From contig DDCZ01000038.1 of assembly GCA_002336485.1 (NCBI GenBank), forward strand, positions 15,950 to 79,949: a stretch of DNA of 64,000 bases. Reading direction: 5' to 3'. The translations under genes and the position numbers were made by a program. How positions within the stretch are numbered: position 1 is the stretch's first letter; the number at the start of each line of letters is the position of its first letter. Of this stretch, positions 62,100 through 64,000 are shown piece after piece. The notes beneath the pieces were generated by a model. It had not been told where the DNA came from, did not search any database, and saw only the letters and a program-made list of their open reading frames with translations. This DNA comes from Flavobacteriales bacterium UBA1993. GTDB lineage: Bacteria > Bacteroidota > Bacteroidia > Flavobacteriales_G > Salibacteraceae.

Positions 62100-63377
62100 A
62101 TGATGGATACACAACAAACAGCTTCTGAAGAAGCGATTGGTTTAGAAGAGAAGTACGGCGCACATAACTATCATCCGCTACCTGTTGTACTTGATAGAGG
62201 CGAGGGTGTGTATGTGTGGGACGTAGAAGGGAAGAAGTATTTCGACTTTTTATCCGCGTATTCAGCCGTGAATCAAGGTCATTGCCATCCTAAGATCGTG
62301 GGTGCCATGACGGAACAAGCGAAAAAGCTTACGCTCACGAGCCGAGCTTTTTACAACTCAAAGCTTGGTGAATTTGAACGCTATATAACAGACTACTTCA
62401 AGTTCGACAAGTTCTTACCAATGAATAGTGGTGCTGAAGCAGTTGAGACTGCCATTAAGATTGCCCGTAAGTATGGGTATGAAAAACGTGGTATTCCGGC
62501 CGATAAAGCGAAAATTATTGTAGCGAAGGATAACTTCCATGGACGAACAACAACCATTGTCTCTTTTTCAAATGACGAAGATGCAAGACGAAACTTTGGG
62601 CCGTACACTCCCGGATTCGAAGCCATAGATTATAATGATATCGCGGCGCTTGAAGCTGCAGTAAGTCAAGAAAACGTTGCTGCATTCCTAGTAGAGCCTA
62701 TTCAGGGTGAGGCAGGCGTCAATACACCTTCTGATGATTATATCCGAAATGCGAAGGCAGTTTGCGACAAGTACAATGTATTGTTCATCGCGGACGAAAT
62801 TCAAACAGGCATTGCACGCACTGGAGCCTTGCTAGCTATTTGCGGTAACTGTGACTGCCAAGGACATTGCGAGCGACAAGCCACATATACAAGACCGAGC
62901 ATGCTTATCTTAGGGAAGGCCCTCAGCGGAGGTGCGTATCCAATATCTGGAGTGCTCGCCGATGATGAGATCATGAACGTTATTCAGCCAGGTCAGCACG
63001 GATCCACGTTTGGTGGTAACCCAATTGCAGCAGCAGTGGGTATGGTGGCGCTGGAGGTTGTTAAAGATGAAAAGTTGGCTCAGAATGCACGACGTCTTGG
63101 AGAGATCTTTAGACAAGAAATGACGAAGTTGGCCGAAGAGTCTGACTTGGTTTCTTCCGCTCGTGGACGCGGATTGTTGAACGCAGTATTGATCAACGAC
63201 TCGGAGGACAGCGATACAGCATGGAACATTTGTGTTGCCCTAAAGGACAATGGATTGTTAGCTAAACCAACCCACGGAAACATTATTCGTTTTGCGCCTC
63301 CATTGGTGATGACGGAAGATCAATTAGCGGAGTGCGTTACTATTATACGAAACACGATACTCAATTACAGCAAGTAA
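62100..63377 (+). CDS. rocD: ornithine-oxo-acid transaminase
   Basis: A 425-residue class III aminotransferase (second ATG at 62103 also possible). Motifs: [20 protein letters not shown] (~47-66), [63 protein letters not shown] and the PLP-lysine in [16 protein letters not shown] (Lys273). It converts ornithine and 2-oxoglutarate to glutamate semialdehyde. Between the Asp and Lys motifs is a cysteine-rich insertion, [12 protein letters not shown] (Cys248, 251, 253, 257). lipA follows after 3 nt. Confidence 0.9.
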   Translation: MMDTQQTASEEAIGLEEKYGAHNYHPLPVVLDRGEGVYVWDVEGKKYFDFLSAYSAVNQGHCHPKIVGAMTEQAKKLTLTSRAFYNSKLGEFERYITDYFKFDKFLPMNSGAEAVETAIKIARKYGYEKRGIPADKAKIIVAKDNFHGRTTTIVSFSNDEDARRNFGPYTPGFEAIDYNDIAALEAAVSQENVAAFLVEPIQGEAGVNTPSDDYIRNAKAVCDKYNVLFIADEIQTGIARTGALLAICGNCDCQGHCERQATYTRPSMLILGKALSGGAYPISGVLADDEIMNVIQPGQHGSTFGGNPIAAAVGMVALEVVKDEKLAQNARRLGEIFRQEMTKLAEESDLVSSARGRGLLNAVLINDSEDSDTAWNICVALKDNGLLAKPTHGNIIRFAPPLVMTEDQLAECVTIIRNTILNYSK

Positions 63378-63380
63378 GAC

Positions 63381-64000
63381 ATGGCGAACCTTCTCAAAAA
63401 CAAAGAAGATCAGCAGGTAAAGATCAAGAAGCCAGATTGGCTGAAGGTTAAGATACCGAGTGGGAAAGAATACCTCCGTGTGAAGGAGGTTGTTGAAACC
63501 AGAGGCTTGAATACCATTTGTTCTAGCGGTAAATGCCCCAACCAAAGCGAATGCTGGACTGCTGGTACAGCCACGTTCATGATTCTGGGTAATACGTGTA
63601 CGCGGTCTTGCCAGTTTTGTAACGTAGATACAGGCGCAGGAGAAGAGGTAGATATTTTTGAACCGGCTAAGGTTGCAGAAAGTGTCCGAGTCATGGGTTT
63701 GAAGCATGCCGTTATCACATCTGTGGATCGAGATGACTTACCCGATGGCGGAGCCAATCATTGGAAGAAGACCGTAGAGATGATTCGAAAGAAGAATCCA
63801 GGATTAACTATTGAAACGCTCATTCCGGACTTTAAAGGTGAGTGGGAAAACTTGGACCCAATTCTTGAAGTAAAGCCTGAGATTGTGTCGCACAATATTG
63901 AAACAGTAGAGCGCATCACGCAAAAAGTGCGGATTCAGGCCAAGTATTGGCGAAGCATGGAAGTGCTGAAGCGTTTGAAAGATGGTGGAATCAATAAAAC
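63381..64000 (+). CDS. lipA: lipoyl synthase, 3' truncated by window edge
   Basis: Open from ATG 63381 to the end of the window (206 codons of an expected ~290). The auxiliary iron-sulphur cluster motif is CSSGKCPNQSEC (C-x4-C-x5-C). The radical SAM motif is CTRSCQFC (C-x3-C-x2-C), followed by ITSVDRDDLPDGGA and ETLIPDFKGEW. LipA inserts sulphur into the octanoyl chain of lipoyl carrier proteins. It starts 3 nt after the rocD stop, so the pair is probably co-transcribed. Confidence 0.96.
   Translation, partial: MANLLKNKEDQQVKIKKPDWLKVKIPSGKEYLRVKEVVETRGLNTICSSGKCPNQSECWTAGTATFMILGNTCTRSCQFCNVDTGAGEEVDIFEPAKVAESVRVMGLKHAVITSVDRDDLPDGGANHWKKTVEMIRKKNPGLTIETLIPDFKGEWENLDPILEVKPEIVSHNIETVERITQKVRIQAKYWRSMEVLKRLKDGGINK

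Overview
The window looks like chromosomal DNA of a member of the phylum Bacteroidota, most likely order Flavobacteriales. The evidence is several very large secreted proteins ending in type IX secretion system (T9SS) sorting domains of both type A and type B, many lipoproteins, a TonB-dependent receptor with a carboxypeptidase-like N-terminal domain, a split transketolase, bTHX, DUF2452, DUF6913-like and VF530 proteins, and promoters of the Bacteroidota kind (TTG, about 19-22 nt, TAnnTTTG). Genes are densely packed, with many 1-14 bp overlaps and abutting convergent stops. Non-ATG starts are common (TTG, GTG and apparently two CTG). I saw no tRNA, rRNA, CRISPR array, prophage or insertion sequence.

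Layout. 1-5.1 kb: end of an unknown gene, a choice-of-anchor-B T9SS protein, a small lipoprotein and a DNRLRE/SprB-type T9SS protein. 5.1-11.1 kb: a DUF4173-like membrane protein, then a three-gene SGNH-SGNH-MBOAT cassette that probably O-acylates a cell-surface polymer. 11.3-16.8 kb: lipoproteins, a LemA-HtpX-like pair, a TRIC/UPF0126 channel and a LolD-type ATPase. 16.9-18.6 kb: a GT-C-like membrane protein. 27.2 down to 18.6 kb on the minus strand: a nine-gene run containing transketolase N half, a von Willebrand A protein, transketolase C half, rlmD, a membrane protein, VF530, a methyltransferase, a DEAD-box-like helicase and a lipoprotein.

27.3-35.2 kb: two tandem paralogous T9SS type B proteins of about 1300 residues. 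ychF follows. Next is a minus-strand T9SS type B gene interrupted by one in-frame amber codon just before its sorting domain. 40-43.8 kb: a ferredoxin, a secreted unknown, then DUF6913-like, dapA and another secreted unknown. 43.8-48.1 kb: a metal-homeostasis locus with a ZIP transporter and DtxR-family regulator divergent from a TonB-dependent receptor and periplasmic thioredoxin, with DtxR-like operator sequence over the receptor promoter.

48.2-53.8 kb: a T9SS type A protein, an M28 peptidase and a PKD-rich T9SS type B protein. 53.8-56.5 kb: DUF2452, an NTF2-like lipoprotein, a TPR/PD40 protein and a small glutaredoxin-like ORF with no usual start codon. 56.6-64 kb: nnr, rhomboid, class IV aminotransferase, YqgE/AlgH, pdxH, bTHX, HU, cupin, rocD and the start of lipA.

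The most notable cross-cutting signal is promoter geometry. In seven genes an exact TAnnTTTG -7 box ends only 4-6 nt before the start codon, which predicts leaderless mRNAs. Other genes have the same box 10-30 nt upstream. The most notable gene-level anomaly is the amber codon at 36827-36829, with coding potential continuing in the same frame into an intact sorting domain.
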